Shown here: positions 27,544 to 37,502 of the stretch, in pieces | Numbering within the stretch: the first letter of the stretch is position 1 | Layout: every line of letters begins with the position of its first letter | Assembly (NCBI RefSeq): GCF_008364555.1 | Contig: NZ_VTUC01000002.1 | Coordinates: 1-64,000 of the forward strand | Source: Enterobacter vonholyi | Lineage (GTDB): Bacteria > Pseudomonadota > Gammaproteobacteria > Enterobacterales > Enterobacteriaceae | Reading direction: 5' to 3' | DNA length: 64,000 nucleotides | Position numbers and translations under genes: made by a program | The notes under the pieces: model-generated | Database searches by the model: none | What the model saw: the letters and a program-made list of their open reading frames with translations, nothing else | What the model was told of the DNA's origin: nothing

Positions 27544-28584
27544 ATGGCTCACCACGCACGCTGGACGATGTCGCAAGTTACTGAATTATTCAACAAACCT
27601 TTCCTTGAGCTGATGTTCGAAGCCCAACAGGTGCATCGTCAGCACTTCGATCCCCGCCATGTTCAGGTCAGCACGCTGCTGTCGATCAAGACCGGCGCCT
27701 GCCCCGAAGACTGCAAATATTGCCCGCAGAGCGCACGCTACAAAACCGGTCTGGAGTCAGAGCGCCTGATGGAAGTCGAGCAGGTCCTCGACTCCGCGCG
27801 CAAGGCGAAAAACGCCGGCTCGACCCGCTTCTGCATGGGCGCGGCGTGGAAGAACCCGCACGATCGCGACATGCCGTATCTGGAGCAGATGGTAAAAGGC
27901 GTGAAGGAGATGGGTCTCGAAGCCTGTATGACGCTCGGTACGCTCAACGAGGAGCAGGCGCAGCGCCTCTCGGCAGCGGGGCTGGATTACTACAACCACA
28001 ACCTCGACACCTCGCCGGAATTTTACGGCAACATCATCACCACGCGTACCTACCAGGAGCGTCTGGATACGCTGGATAAAGTGCGTGACGCGGGGATTAA
28101 GGTCTGCTCCGGCGGCATCGTGGGCTTAGGCGAAACCGTGAAAGACCGCGCGGGCCTGCTGCTGCAGCTGGCGAACCTGCCGACCCCGCCGGAAAGCGTG
28201 CCGATCAACATGCTGGTGAAGGTCAAGGGCACGCCGCTGGCGGACAACGACGACGTGGATGCGTTTGATTTTATCCGTACCATCGCGGTGGCGCGCATCA
28301 TGATGCCAACGTCTTACGTTCGCCTCTCAGCGGGTCGCGAGCAGATGAACGAGCAGACCCAGGCGATGTGCTTTATGGCCGGAGCCAACTCCATCTTCTA
28401 CGGCTGCAAGCTGCTGACCACGCCGAACCCGGAAGAGGATAAAGACGTTCAGCTGTTCCGCAAGCTGGGGCTGAACCCGCATCAGACCGAAGTGCTGACG
28501 GGCGATAACGAGCAACAGCAGCAGCTGGAGCAGCAGATTTTCAACGCCGACACCGAACAGTTCTACAACGCGGCAGCCGTATGA
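27544..28584 (+). CDS. bioB: Biotin synthase
   Basis: BioB is a radical SAM enzyme that inserts sulfur into dethiobiotin. The 346-residue protein has the motif CPEDCKYC (Cys53, Cys57, Cys60) for the [4Fe-4S] cluster. It also has [11 protein letters not shown] and the conserved cysteine and arginine positions ([20 protein letters not shown]) around the second cluster. The start GGAGAAGCCCGATG has a good ribosome site. bioB overlaps bioF by four bases. Confidence 0.98.
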   Translation: MAHHARWTMSQVTELFNKPFLELMFEAQQVHRQHFDPRHVQVSTLLSIKTGACPEDCKYCPQSARYKTGLESERLMEVEQVLDSARKAKNAGSTRFCMGAAWKNPHDRDMPYLEQMVKGVKEMGLEACMTLGTLNEEQAQRLSAAGLDYYNHNLDTSPEFYGNIITTRTYQERLDTLDKVRDAGIKVCSGGIVGLGETVKDRAGLLLQLANLPTPPESVPINMLVKVKGTPLADNDDVDAFDFIRTIAVARIMMPTSYVRLSAGREQMNEQTQAMCFMAGANSIFYGCKLLTTPNPEEDKDVQLFRKLGLNPHQTEVLTGDNEQQQQLEQQIFNADTEQFYNAAAV

Positions 28585-29738
28585 CCTGGCAGGCACGTAT
28601 CAACTCTGCGCTCGACGACCGTCGGGCGGCAGAGGCATTTCGCGTTCGCAGGGTGGTGGAAAACGGCGCGGGCCGTTTTCTTACCCGTGAAGGCCAGCGG
28701 TTCTGCAATTTCTCCAGCAACGACTATCTCGGGCTGAGCCAGCATCCGGCCATTATCCGCGCCTGGCAGCAGGGCGCGGAGCGATTTGGCGTGGGCAGCG
28801 GCGGATCGGGTCACGTCAGCGGGTACACCACGGCGCATCATGCGCTGGAAGAGGAGCTTGCCGACTGGCTGGGCTACCCGCGCGCGCTGCTGTTTATCTC
28901 CGGATTTGCCGCCAATCAGGCGGTCATTACGGCCCTGATGGGAAAGGACGATCGCATTGTTGCCGATCGCTTAAGCCATGCGTCCCTGCTGGAGGCTGCA
29001 AATTTAAGCCCGGCTCAGCTGCGGCGTTTTGCCCATAACGATGCGGGACAGCTCGCAGCGCTGCTGGATAAACCCTGCGAAGGACAACAGCTGGCTGTCA
29101 CCGAAGGAGTGTTCAGCATGGACGGCGACAGCGCGCCGCTTGCCGCGCTGCACGAGGCCGCAAAGCGACAGAATGCCTGGCTGCTGGTGGACGATGCCCA
29201 CGGCACCGGCGTGATGGGCGACGAAGGGCGCGGAAGCGCGTATCAGCAAAACGTGAAGCCTGAACTGCTGATTGTCACCTTTGGCAAGGGCTTTGGCGTT
29301 AGCGGCGCCGCCGTGCTGTGCAGCGAGTCCGTCGCCGACTATCTGCTGCAGTTTGCCCGACACCTGATTTACAGCACCAGCATGCCCCCGGCGCAGGCCG
29401 TTGCGCTGTCTGCGTCGCTGGCTGTGATACGCAGCGCGGAAGGGGATGAACGTCGCCAGCGGCTGGCAGAGCATGTTGCCCGCTTCCGTCAGGGATTAGC
29501 GGCGCTGCCTTTCCACAGTCCCGATTCGCAGAGCGCTATCCAGCCGGTGATTGTCGGAGAAAACGGCCGCGCGCTGGCGCTGGCACAGGCGCTGCGCCAG
29601 CGCGGCATGTGGGTCACCGCCATCCGACCGCCAACCGTCCCACCGGGCACGGCGCGTCTGCGCTTAACCCTGACGGCGGCGCATGAACGACAGGATATTG
29701 AGACGTTGCTGGAGGCGCTCCATGATGCCGGTGAATAA
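28581..29738 (+). CDS. bioF: 8-amino-7-oxononanoate synthase
   Basis: BioF condenses pimeloyl-ACP with alanine to KAPA, with PLP. The 385-residue protein has [25 protein letters not shown], the [10 protein letters not shown] motif and the PLP-lysine segment [11 protein letters not shown]. It is coupled to bioB by an ATGA overlap and overlaps the start of bioC by 17 bp. Confidence 0.97.
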   Translation: MTWQARINSALDDRRAAEAFRVRRVVENGAGRFLTREGQRFCNFSSNDYLGLSQHPAIIRAWQQGAERFGVGSGGSGHVSGYTTAHHALEEELADWLGYPRALLFISGFAANQAVITALMGKDDRIVADRLSHASLLEAANLSPAQLRRFAHNDAGQLAALLDKPCEGQQLAVTEGVFSMDGDSAPLAALHEAAKRQNAWLLVDDAHGTGVMGDEGRGSAYQQNVKPELLIVTFGKGFGVSGAAVLCSESVADYLLQFARHLIYSTSMPPAQAVALSASLAVIRSAEGDERRQRLAEHVARFRQGLAALPFHSPDSQSAIQPVIVGENGRALALAQALRQRGMWVTAIRPPTVPPGTARLRLTLTAAHERQDIETLLEALHDAGE

Positions 29739-30477
29739 GCAGGCCATCGCGGCGGCATTTGGCCGCGCCGCGCAGAGCTATTCGCAGCACGATGAGCTGC
29801 AGCGTCTGAGCGCGCAGGGGCTTCTGGCCGCGCTTGGCGAGAACCGTTTTCCACAGGTGCTGGACGCCGGCTGTGGTCCCGGCAGTAACAGCCTCTACTG
29901 GCGCGGGGCGGGAAGCCAGGTCACGGCTATCGACCTCTCAGAGCAGATGCTCGACGAGGCGCGTCAGAGGCAGGCAGCTGATCGCTATCTGCTAGCCGAT
30001 ATCGAGGCGATCCCGCTGGCGGATGCGCAGTTCGATCTGGTCTGGAGCCATCTGGCGGTCCAGTGGTGCAGCAGCCTGCCGCAGGCCTTGCGCGAGCTTT
30101 ATCGCGTCGCGCGACCGGGCGGGAAGGTGGCGTTTACCACCTTGCTGGAAAGTTCGCTGCCGGAGCTGAATCAGGCCTGGCAGGCAGTCGATGAACAGCC
30201 GCACGCTAACCGCTTTTTATCGCATGAGCAGGTGACGCAGGCGCTGGCAGGCTGTCGCTCACGCAGCGTGGTGCAGACCATCACGCTCAATTTTAGCGAT
30301 GCGTTCAGCGCCATGCGTTCGCTGAAGGGCATAGGCGCCACGCACCTGCATACCGGACGCGAGAAAAAACCGCTCACCCGCGGTCAGCTGCAGCGCCTTG
30401 AGCTGGCCTGGCCGCAGCAGCGGGGTCAATTCCCGCTCTCCTATCAACTTTTTCATGGGATTATCGAACGTGACTGA
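29722..30477 (+). CDS. bioC: Malonyl-ACP O-methyltransferase
   Basis: BioC methylates malonyl-ACP so that the fatty acid machinery can build the pimeloyl chain. The 251-residue protein has the SAM-binding motif [12 protein letters not shown] near residue 45, IDLSEQML after strand 2, and WSHLAVQW. Two ATGs are adjacent (29722 and 29725). The first gives the E. coli length and lies six bases after GGAGG. A longer upstream frame lies within bioF and is rejected. Confidence 0.95.
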   Translation: MMPVNKQAIAAAFGRAAQSYSQHDELQRLSAQGLLAALGENRFPQVLDAGCGPGSNSLYWRGAGSQVTAIDLSEQMLDEARQRQAADRYLLADIEAIPLADAQFDLVWSHLAVQWCSSLPQALRELYRVARPGGKVAFTTLLESSLPELNQAWQAVDEQPHANRFLSHEQVTQALAGCRSRSVVQTITLNFSDAFSAMRSLKGIGATHLHTGREKKPLTRGQLQRLELAWPQQRGQFPLSYQLFHGIIERD

Positions 30478-31171
30478 ACGTTATTTTGTCACCGGCACGA
30501 ACACAGAAGTGGGTAAAACGGTGGCCAGCTCGGCGCTGCTGCAGGCGGCACGGCTGCTCGGGAAAAACACCGCCGGATATAAGCCAGTGGCGTCCGGCAG
30601 CGAGATGACGGCGGAAGGGTTACGCAACACCGACGCGCTGGCGCTCCAGCGTAACAGCACCCTTGAACTCGCCTATTCCGCGGTGAATCCGTACACTTTT
30701 GCCGAGCCGACCTCGCCGCACATTATCAGCGCCGATGAAGGTCGTCCTATTGATTTCGCCGTGCTGTCCGCCGGATTGCGGACGCTGGAAAATCAGGCCG
30801 ACTGGGTGCTGGTTGAAGGGGCTGGCGGCTGGTTTACGCCGCTTTCGGACACGCAGACGTTTGCCGACTGGGTGAAGTCCGAGCAGCTTCCGGTCATTCT
30901 GGTCGTCGGCGTCAAGCTGGGCTGCATCAATCACGCCATGTTGACCGCGCAGGCCGTACAGCAGGCCGGACTGCGTCTGGCAGGCTGGATAGCCAACGAC
31001 GTGGTTGCGCCGGGTAAACGCCATCAGGAGTATCTGGCGACGCTCAGGCGCGTCCTTCCCGCGCCGTGCCTCGGGGAAATCCCCTGGCTTGCTGACGGCG
31101 CGGAAAATGCCGAAACCGGGCGTTATCTCGATCTCAGCGTCTTGCTTCCCGCGACATCCAGTGAGCAATAA
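30470..31171 (+). CDS. bioD: ATP-dependent dethiobiotin synthetase
   Basis: BioD closes the ureido ring of dethiobiotin from diaminopelargonate, CO2 and ATP. The protein has the P-loop [12 protein letters not shown] at the N-terminus, the substrate segment [11 protein letters not shown] and [11 protein letters not shown]. The likely start is GTG at 30470 ([10 protein letters not shown]), overlapping the bioC stop by 8 bp and giving 233 residues. An ATG at 30455 is possible but adds five residues. Its 3' end overlaps the convergent ABC ATPase gene by 38 bp. Confidence 0.93.
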   Translation: MTERYFVTGTNTEVGKTVASSALLQAARLLGKNTAGYKPVASGSEMTAEGLRNTDALALQRNSTLELAYSAVNPYTFAEPTSPHIISADEGRPIDFAVLSAGLRTLENQADWVLVEGAGGWFTPLSDTQTFADWVKSEQLPVILVVGVKLGCINHAMLTAQAVQQAGLRLAGWIANDVVAPGKRHQEYLATLRRVLPAPCLGEIPWLADGAENAETGRYLDLSVLLPATSSEQ

Positions 31172-31856
31172 GCTCGTCATCCAGTTCGTTAACGTGGCCC
31201 TGCGCCACGTTACGCCCGCGATAGAGCATACAGAAACGGTCAGCCACCCGGCGGATAAACGACATCTGCTGCTCTGCTAACAGCACCGTCATGCCTAACT
31301 CCCGGTTTAAGCGCACCAACAGCTGTCCCAGCTTCTGGGCGAAGCTGTGCCCCGCGCCGTGCAGGGGCTCATCGAGGATCAGCAGGTGTGGACGGTTCAC
31401 CAGCGCATTAGCCAGCGCCAGCTGATACTGGTCGTCCGGAGAGAGCGTGTTGGCACGGGTCTGTCGCACCCCATAGAGCGCCGGAAACAGGTCGTAAACG
31501 TCATTTTTTGCGTTCGGGTTAGGTTTCCCCGTCGCGCGCATGGCGATATGCAGGTTCTCCTCAATCGTTAGCTGGGAGAAGATCCGCCTGTCCTGCGAGA
31601 CATAGCCAATCTCCGGGCCGGAACGCTGTTCTGGCGGCGGGTTTAGCAAATCACGCGGCGGCGCACCCGCCTCATACCAGATGATGCTGCCGCTTTCGAC
31701 AGGCACCTTCCCGGCGATGCAATTCATTAGGGTGGTTTTCCCCATGCCCGGCAGGCCAACGACGCCTGTACACATCCCTTGCGGAAAATCTAAATCCACA
31801 TTCCATAGCGTATGTTGACTTCCGTAAAACTGATTCACAGCACGCAGACTCAACAT
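31134..31856 (-). CDS. Orphan UrtE/LivF-like ABC ATPase
   Basis: The 240-residue protein is a single ABC ATPase domain closest in pattern to the branched-chain amino acid/urea group (LivF, UrtE). It has Walker A GLPGMGKTT (residues 34-42), Q-loop YVSQDRRIF, Walker B LLILDEP (158-164) and AEQQ at the switch position, where LivF/UrtE proteins have VEQ. The signature is degenerate, LSPDDQ (138-143) in place of LSGGQ. No permease or binding protein is encoded nearby. AAGGAGAG before MLSLRAVNQ fixes the start. E. coli has no gene here. The transport substrate, if any, cannot be told. Confidence 0.85.
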   Translation of the reverse strand: MLSLRAVNQFYGSQHTLWNVDLDFPQGMCTGVVGLPGMGKTTLMNCIAGKVPVESGSIIWYEAGAPPRDLLNPPPEQRSGPEIGYVSQDRRIFSQLTIEENLHIAMRATGKPNPNAKNDVYDLFPALYGVRQTRANTLSPDDQYQLALANALVNRPHLLILDEPLHGAGHSFAQKLGQLLVRLNRELGMTVLLAEQQMSFIRRVADRFCMLYRGRNVAQGHVNELDDELIAHWMSREARR

Positions 31857-32189
31857 CTTTCTCTCCTTAAAAATGTGTGTAGGTGAGGCTCGCTGTTGAT
31901 TCTGCAAAACCCCTGCCATAAAGCGGAAAGTGATTAAAAAAGCGACTTTTTTAGGAATAAGTCACCGGAAAGCGGTTTATAAAAAAACCGGATTGCACAT
32001 TGACGGTGCCGACGGTGATGAGTTGTGGTGCAGAACCCGAAATGATGAAAATGTGAGCAAGATCCCATCGGTTGGTTATGAATGACGCAACTGTTAATCA
32101 GCAAAAAATAGCTATAAAAATTTTTTGTCGCCGTCTCGTGGGAAAATCCGGGAATTTGCAGAGCGCCAGTCTGTATGGGCTGGAAGCAG

Positions 32190-32212
32190 TTATCCACTAT
32201 TCCTGTGGATAA
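32190..32212. promoter_or_regulatory. Pair of inverted DnaA boxes upstream of uvrB
   Basis: TTATCCACT at 32190-32198 faces TGTGGATAA at 32204-32212, which is TTATCCACA on the other strand and a perfect DnaA box. They lie about 400 bp before uvrB. DnaA involvement at an upstream uvrB promoter (P3) was described in E. coli. Confidence 0.65.
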
Positions 32213-32514
32213 CCATGTGCATTAGAGTTAGAAAACACGCGATAAGCGAGAGAAGACGCGGCTTTCGCCCAAATTGACGCGAAACGCGGCTTTAGAAAAT
32301 ATCGTTTATTTTTTAACTGCTTAGATAAAAGCAATTCCCGTCATGAAAGTGTCACCGGTTGCCATAAAACTATCATTACCTGGCTTGACAAATGTTAAAA
32401 AAGAAAAAGTTCTGGGGATAACCTGACCTGACTGGTGTTTTATGTTGCCACTGTCCAAATTTTGGCCGCTATCGCGCTAATCATTCAGGCGCTATGCTAA
32501 ATATCCTGACATGC

Positions 32515-32534
32515 TACTGGTTTTTCATCCAGTG
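32515..32534. promoter_or_regulatory. LexA box of uvrB
   Basis: TACTGGTTTTTCATCCAGTG has the required CTG-N10-CAG core and lies 76 bp before the uvrB start, corresponding to the SOS box of E. coli uvrB. Confidence 0.88.
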
Positions 32535-32609
32535 TTTTTTACTGGCATTCCTGGCAACAAGGAGTAAAATTACACACCTGCCGCTTATAACGTCATCAGG
32601 TTGTCGCCC

Positions 32610-34625
32610 ATGAGTAAACCGTTCAAATTGAATTCTGCTTTCCGTCCATCAGGCGATCAGCCTGAGGCGATCCGTCGTCTGGAAGAGGGGCTGGAAGATG
32701 GGCTGGCGCACCAGACGCTGCTGGGGGTAACCGGCTCAGGTAAAACGTTCACCATCGCCAACGTGATTGCGGATCTCCAGCGCCCAACGATGGTGCTGGC
32801 ACCCAATAAAACCCTGGCGGCGCAGCTATACGGCGAAATGAAAGAGTTCTTCCCGGAAAACGCGGTGGAGTATTTCGTCTCCTACTACGATTACTACCAG
32901 CCTGAAGCCTATGTGCCGAGCTCTGACACCTTCATTGAGAAAGATGCCTCGGTGAACGAACACATCGAGCAGATGCGACTGTCGGCCACTAAGGCGCTTC
33001 TTGAGCGTCGTGATGTGGTGGTCGTCGCATCGGTTTCCGCGATCTACGGTCTGGGCGATCCGGATCTCTATCTCAAGATGATGCTGCACCTGACGCAGGG
33101 GATGATCATCGACCAGCGTGCGATTTTGCGTCGTCTGGCGGAGCTGCAGTACACCCGCAACGATCAGGCCTTCCAGCGCGGCACCTTCCGCGTGCGCGGC
33201 GAAGTGATCGACATCTTCCCGGCAGAATCGGACGATATGGCGCTGCGCGTCGAGCTGTTTGACGAGGAGGTCGAGCGCCTGTCGCTCTTCGACCCGCTGA
33301 CCGGACACGTTGAGTCAGTGATCCAGCGCTTCACCATCTACCCGAAAACGCACTACGTGACGCCGCGCGAGCGTATCGTACAGGCGATGGAAGAGATCAA
33401 AGTGGAGCTGGCGGAACGCCGTAAGGTTCTGCTGGCGAACAATAAGCTGCTCGAAGAGCAGCGCCTGAGCCAGCGTACCCAGTTTGATCTTGAGATGATG
33501 AACGAGCTGGGCTACTGCTCCGGCATCGAAAACTACTCGCGCTTCCTCTCCGGACGCGGGCCCGGCGAGCCGCCGCCGACGCTGTTTGATTACCTTCCGG
33601 CCGACGGTTTGCTGGTGATCGACGAATCCCACGTCACGATCCCGCAGATCGGCGGGATGTACCGCGGTGACCGGGCGCGTAAAGAGACGCTGGTGGAGTA
33701 CGGTTTCCGCCTGCCGTCAGCGCTGGATAACCGTCCGATGAAGTTTGAAGAATTTGAGGCGCTGGCGCCGCAAACCATCTACGTCTCGGCCACGCCGGGT
33801 AACTACGAGCTGGAAAAATCCGGCGATGAGGTGGTGGACCAGGTGGTGCGTCCGACTGGATTGCTGGACCCGATTATCGAGGTGCGTCCGGTGGCAACGC
33901 AGGTGGACGACCTGCTCTCTGAGATCCGCGCCCGTTCCGCCATTAACGAGCGCGTGCTGGTGACCACGCTCACCAAGCGTATGGCGGAAGACCTCACCGA
34001 GTATCTCGAAGAGCACGGCGAGAAGGTACGTTATCTGCACTCGGATATCGATACCGTGGAGCGCATGGAGATCATCCGCGATCTGCGTCTGGGCGAGTTT
34101 GACGTGCTGGTAGGAATCAACCTGCTGCGAGAAGGTCTGGATATGCCGGAGGTCTCGCTGGTGGCGATTCTGGACGCGGATAAAGAGGGCTTCCTGCGTT
34201 CTGAGCGTTCGCTGATTCAGACCATTGGCCGCGCCGCGCGTAACGTCAACGGTAAAGCGATTCTGTACGGTGACAAAATTACCCCGTCGATGGCGAAAGC
34301 GATTGGCGAGACGGAACGCCGCCGCGAGAAACAGCAGCGCTACAACGAAGAACACGGCATTACGCCGCAGGGGCTGAACAAGAAGGTGGTGGATATTCTG
34401 GCGCTGGGTCAGAACATTGCCAAAACCAAAGCGAAAGGCCGCGGCAAGGCGCGTTCAGTGGTGGGAGAAGATACCGTCGTGCTGACGCCGAAAGCGCTGC
34501 AGCAGAAAATCCACGAGCTGGAAGGGCAGATGATGCAGCACGCGCAGAACCTGGAGTTCGAAGAGGCGGCGCAGATCCGCGACCAGCTTCATCAGCTGCG
34601 GGATCTGTTTATCGCGGCATCGTGA
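32610..34625 (+). CDS. uvrB: Excinuclease ABC subunit B
   Basis: UvrB is the damage-verifying helicase-like subunit of nucleotide excision repair; it takes over from UvrA and recruits UvrC. The 671-residue protein has Walker A GVTGSGKT (39-46), the beta-hairpin segment [12 protein letters not shown], helicase motifs [11 protein letters not shown] and [14 protein letters not shown]-terminal UVR domain ([17 protein letters not shown]) follows. The start is ATG at 32610; an in-frame TTG three codons earlier is not needed. SOS control is indicated by the upstream LexA box. Confidence 0.98.
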   Translation: MSKPFKLNSAFRPSGDQPEAIRRLEEGLEDGLAHQTLLGVTGSGKTFTIANVIADLQRPTMVLAPNKTLAAQLYGEMKEFFPENAVEYFVSYYDYYQPEAYVPSSDTFIEKDASVNEHIEQMRLSATKALLERRDVVVVASVSAIYGLGDPDLYLKMMLHLTQGMIIDQRAILRRLAELQYTRNDQAFQRGTFRVRGEVIDIFPAESDDMALRVELFDEEVERLSLFDPLTGHVESVIQRFTIYPKTHYVTPRERIVQAMEEIKVELAERRKVLLANNKLLEEQRLSQRTQFDLEMMNELGYCSGIENYSRFLSGRGPGEPPPTLFDYLPADGLLVIDESHVTIPQIGGMYRGDRARKETLVEYGFRLPSALDNRPMKFEEFEALAPQTIYVSATPGNYELEKSGDEVVDQVVRPTGLLDPIIEVRPVATQVDDLLSEIRARSAINERVLVTTLTKRMAEDLTEYLEEHGEKVRYLHSDIDTVERMEIIRDLRLGEFDVLVGINLLREGLDMPEVSLVAILDADKEGFLRSERSLIQTIGRAARNVNGKAILYGDKITPSMAKAIGETERRREKQQRYNEEHGITPQGLNKKVVDILALGQNIAKTKAKGRGKARSVVGEDTVVLTPKALQQKIHELEGQMMQHAQNLEFEEAAQIRDQLHQLRDLFIAAS

Positions 34626-34633
34626 GTTGGTTT

Positions 34634-34713
34634 TGCCCGGTGGCGCTGCGCTTTCCGGGCCTGCGGGATTCGCGCCTTTTGTCGCCCCGCTAAGTGAAGC
34701 GCCACCGGGTTTT
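34634..34713. repeat. REP/BIME-type repeat between uvrB and ybhK
   Basis: GCCCGGTGGCGCTGCGC at one end pairs with GCGCCACCGGG at the other, and an inner CCGGGC unit is present. It lies between the convergent ends of uvrB and ybhK and is flanked by T-rich and A-poor runs. It may double as a terminator for both. Confidence 0.78.
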
Positions 34714-34717
34714 ATTG

Positions 34718-35626
34718 TCAGCCCAGCGCCTGAATCGCCTTCTCCAGCGCCTCGCGCAGCAGATTGCGGTCATGGCGATACTTGATGTCTGAGGCCTCCA
34801 GCGGCTCCTGAATCACCACACGATCGCCGATGCCGGACACATCTACCTTCGGCCCGACCACCACGCCGTCAATGATCTTCTTACCGACGTAATGCTCCAT
34901 CAAATTGAGTTTATCCGCCAGCGACAGGCTTGCGGCTGCCGGGCTCAGCTCTCGCCCGAGGTTACCGATGTAAACCATTGGCGCTGGGGTGCGGCGCAGC
35001 GCCTGCGCCAGCTCTTTCACCAGCAGAATGGGCATCAGGCTGGTGTAAAAACTTCCCGGACCGATCAGGATAAGATCCGCTTCCCCGATGGCCTCCACCG
35101 CTTCTCGCGTGGCGGGCACGCTCGGATAGGTCATCAACTCCGCTGGCGGCAGGATGAGCTGGTCGATATTCACCTCGCCGTAAACTTCATGCCCTTCGGC
35201 GTCGATTGCCATCAAGTCAACCGGTTGTTCAGACATGGGGATCAGGAATGCGTCCACTTTCAGCAGATTACGGATCAAGTTGATGGCTTCCAGAGGCCGT
35301 ACGCTCAGGTGATCCAATGCCTTTAACATCAGATTTCCGAGGTTATGCCCGGAAAGTTCGCCATTGCCTCCAAAACGGTACTCAAACATCGCCGATGCGA
35401 CGCTCGGCTCGGTAATTAACTGGTTCAGGCAGTTGCGCATATCTCCCCAGGCAATGCCGCCTTCGGCACGACGAATGCGCCCGGTTGAGCCGCCGTTGTC
35501 GGTGGTAGTCACTATCCCTGTCAGCCTTGAGCCGAGCGACGACAAAGAGGACATAACCCGGCCTAAGCCGTGTCCTCCGCCAAGAGCGACCACTCGGTCA
35601 AGATCCGCAAAAGTGCGATTGCGCAT
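34718..35626 (-). CDS. ybhK: YbhK, YvcK/CofD-like family protein
   Basis: The 302-residue protein belongs to the YvcK (gluconeogenesis factor) family, related to the CofD 2-phospholactate transferase fold. The N-terminal nucleotide-type motif [16 protein letters not shown] is near residue 12, followed by [16 protein letters not shown] and [16 protein letters not shown] in the second half. In Bacillus YvcK binds UDP-sugars and affects cell wall and carbon metabolism; the enteric role is not clear to me. It is divergent from moaA. Confidence 0.94.
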   Translation of the reverse strand: MRNRTFADLDRVVALGGGHGLGRVMSSLSSLGSRLTGIVTTTDNGGSTGRIRRAEGGIAWGDMRNCLNQLITEPSVASAMFEYRFGGNGELSGHNLGNLMLKALDHLSVRPLEAINLIRNLLKVDAFLIPMSEQPVDLMAIDAEGHEVYGEVNIDQLILPPAELMTYPSVPATREAVEAIGEADLILIGPGSFYTSLMPILLVKELAQALRRTPAPMVYIGNLGRELSPAAASLSLADKLNLMEHYVGKKIIDGVVVGPKVDVSGIGDRVVIQEPLEASDIKYRHDRNLLREALEKAIQALG

Positions 35627-35766
35627 ACGTATTCCTTATCACGTTCGATCGCGTAACAGTAACCTAACTACCCCTAAAAGACGATGCCTCACCCGATGCA
35701 AAATGACGTATATCAATGTGAAAATGCGGTTTTTAGGTATTCTGTAGCGAAAATGCAGGATTGATT

Positions 35767-35790
35767 CGCTATATACATAATTATATAGCG
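35767..35790. promoter_or_regulatory. ModE site at moaA
   Basis: This is a 24-bp palindrome, CGCTATATA at one end and TATATAGCG at the other, resembling the site before modA. It lies about 95 bp before the Moco leader and corresponds to the ModE site through which molybdate activates E. coli moaA. Confidence 0.85.
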
Positions 35791-35861
35791 AAAAGCGACA
35801 ATGGCGCCGTGAGAATTTCCGCGCTACTATCGCCCTAACCACGTTTTCAAAAATGAAAACA

Positions 35862-35969
35862 TACACTCTAGCCCTTGTGCCTGTGTCGAAAGATATGGCG
35901 CTCTGGCCGTGGCGAATTTGCCACCAGGGTACAGAAAGAAATGACTGTGCCTCCCGATCTGGAAAGGTG
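35862..35969 (+). ncRNA. Moco riboswitch (MoCo RNA motif) in the moaA leader
   Basis: The leader from CACTCTAGCCC to GGAAAGGTGTAC closely follows the E. coli moaA leader. Conserved blocks include TGGCCGTGGC, GCCACCAGGG, AGAAATGACTGTGCCTCCC and TCTGGAAAGG. In E. coli this RNA senses molybdenum cofactor and reduces moaA expression when it is abundant. The last conserved block carries the moaA ribosome site (GGAAAGG), so translational control is plausible. Confidence 0.9.
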
Positions 35970-35972
35970 TAC

Positions 35973-36962
35973 ATGGCTTCACAACTTACTGATGCTTTCG
36001 CGCGTAAGTTTTATTACTTACGTCTGTCGATTACCGATGTGTGCAACTTCCGTTGCACCTACTGCCTGCCCGACGGCTATAAACCGGGTAGCGTTACCAA
36101 TAACGGCTTTCTCTCCGTGGATGAAGTGCGCCGCGTCACGCGCGCCTTCTCTGAGCTCGGCACCGAAAAAGTTCGCCTTACCGGCGGTGAACCCTCGCTG
36201 CGCCGCGATTTCCCCGACATCATTGCCGCCGTGCGTGAAAACGAACGTATCCGCCAGATTGCGGTGACCACCAACGGTTACCGTATGGCGCGCGACGTGG
36301 CCACCTGGCGCGATGCGGGCTTAACCGCCATTAACGTCAGCGTGGACAGTCTGGATGCCCGCCAGTTCCACGCCATTACCGGCCAGGATAAATTCCAGCA
36401 GGTCATGGACGGTATCGATGCGGCATTTGCGGCCGGCTTCGAAAAAGTCAAAGTCAACACGGTGCTGATGCGTGATGTAAACCATCACCAGCTCGATACT
36501 TTCCTGGCGTGGATCCAATCCCGTCCCATTCAACTGCGTTTTATTGAGCTAATGGAAACCGGCGAGGGCAGCGAGCTGTTTCGCCGCCATCACATCTCCG
36601 GCATGGTGCTGCGCGACGAGCTGCTGAAACGCGGCTGGATCCACCAGATCCGCCAGCGCAGCGACGGTCCGGCGCAGGTCTTCTGCCATCCTGATTACGA
36701 AGGCGAAATTGGGCTTATCATGCCTTACGAGAAAGACTTCTGTGCCAGCTGCAACCGCCTGCGCGTCTCCTCCGTGGGCAAGCTCCATCTCTGCCTGTTC
36801 GGCGACGGCGGCGTGGACCTTCGCGATCTGCTGGAAGACGATGCTCAGCAGGACGCGCTTGAAGCACGCATTTCTGAAGCGCTGACGCATAAAAAACAGA
36901 CCCACTTCCTGCATCAGGGCAATACCGGTATTACTCAGAACCTGTCCTACATCGGCGGGTAA
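35973..36962 (+). CDS. moaA: GTP 3',8-cyclase MoaA
   Basis: MoaA is a radical SAM enzyme that turns GTP into 3',8-cyclo-GTP, the first step of molybdenum cofactor synthesis. The 329-residue protein has the N-terminal motif [21 protein letters not shown], a second cluster motif [18 protein letters not shown], and the functional C-terminal double glycine (YIGG). The start MASQLTDAF follows the riboswitch directly; an in-frame ATG at 35853 is within the leader and is rejected. Confidence 0.98.
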   Translation: MASQLTDAFARKFYYLRLSITDVCNFRCTYCLPDGYKPGSVTNNGFLSVDEVRRVTRAFSELGTEKVRLTGGEPSLRRDFPDIIAAVRENERIRQIAVTTNGYRMARDVATWRDAGLTAINVSVDSLDARQFHAITGQDKFQQVMDGIDAAFAAGFEKVKVNTVLMRDVNHHQLDTFLAWIQSRPIQLRFIELMETGEGSELFRRHHISGMVLRDELLKRGWIHQIRQRSDGPAQVFCHPDYEGEIGLIMPYEKDFCASCNRLRVSSVGKLHLCLFGDGGVDLRDLLEDDAQQDALEARISEALTHKKQTHFLHQGNTGITQNLSYIGG

Positions 36963-36986
36963 TCAGGCTTAAGAAGGAATCAGAAG

Positions 36987-37499
36987 ATGAGTCAGGTAAG
37001 CGCAGAATTTATCCCGACACGCATTGCTATCCTTACCGTTTCCGACCGCCGTGGCGAAGAGGATGATACCTCCGGCCACTGGCTGCGCGATGCGGCCCAT
37101 GACGCGGGACATAACATCGTTGATAAAGCGATCGTGAAGGAGAACCGCTACGCCATTCGCGCGCAGGTCTCTCAGTGGATCGCCAGCGATGAGGTGCAGG
37201 TGGTGCTGATCACCGGCGGCACCGGCTTTACCGCAGGCGATCAGGCCCCCGAAGCGCTAATCCCGCTGTTCGACCGCGAGGTGGAAGGCTTCGGCGAAGT
37301 GTTCCGCATGCTCTCCTTTGAAGAGATTGGTACCTCCACGCTTCAGTCGCGCGCCGTGGCGGGCGTGGCTAACAAAACCCTGATTTTCGCCATGCCGGGC
37401 TCGACCAAAGCCTGCCGCACCGCGTGGGAAAACATCATCGCCCCGCAGCTGGATGCCCGTACCCGTCCGTGTAATTTCCATCCCCATTTAAAGAAATAA
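36987..37499 (+). CDS. moaB: Molybdenum cofactor protein MoaB
   Basis: The 170-residue protein has the MoaB/MogA fold, with AILTVSDRRGEEDDTSG at the N-terminus and the molybdopterin-binding segment ITGGTGFTAGDQAPEAL. Its exact function in enterics is unclear because MogA performs the adenylylation step. It is the second gene of moaABCDE, 24 bp after moaA, with an AGAAGGAATC ribosome site. Confidence 0.96.
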   Translation: MSQVSAEFIPTRIAILTVSDRRGEEDDTSGHWLRDAAHDAGHNIVDKAIVKENRYAIRAQVSQWIASDEVQVVLITGGTGFTAGDQAPEALIPLFDREVEGFGEVFRMLSFEEIGTSTLQSRAVAGVANKTLIFAMPGSTKACRTAWENIIAPQLDARTRPCNFHPHLKK

Positions 37500-37502
37500 G
37501 CT

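Larger units (their letters stand above)
31857..32609. other. Long intergenic region before uvrB
   Basis: This 753-bp region separates the divergent ABC ATPase gene and uvrB. It is AT-rich compared with its neighbours. It contains a pair of inverted DnaA-box sequences near 32190-32212 and the uvrB LexA box at 32515. A minus-strand open frame at 31934-32197 has no recognisable features and is not called. The rest shows nothing I can identify. Confidence 0.7.

Noticed and set aside
31985-32020. A possible sigma-54 promoter for the orphan ABC ATPase on the minus strand (GGCACCG ... TGTGC).
   Set aside because: The GG and GC elements are 12 bp apart instead of 10, so it does not fit the sigma-54 rule.
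31934-32197. An 87-codon minus-strand open frame in the gap before uvrB.
   Set aside because: No ribosome site or recognisable protein features were seen, and it lies across the DnaA-box region.
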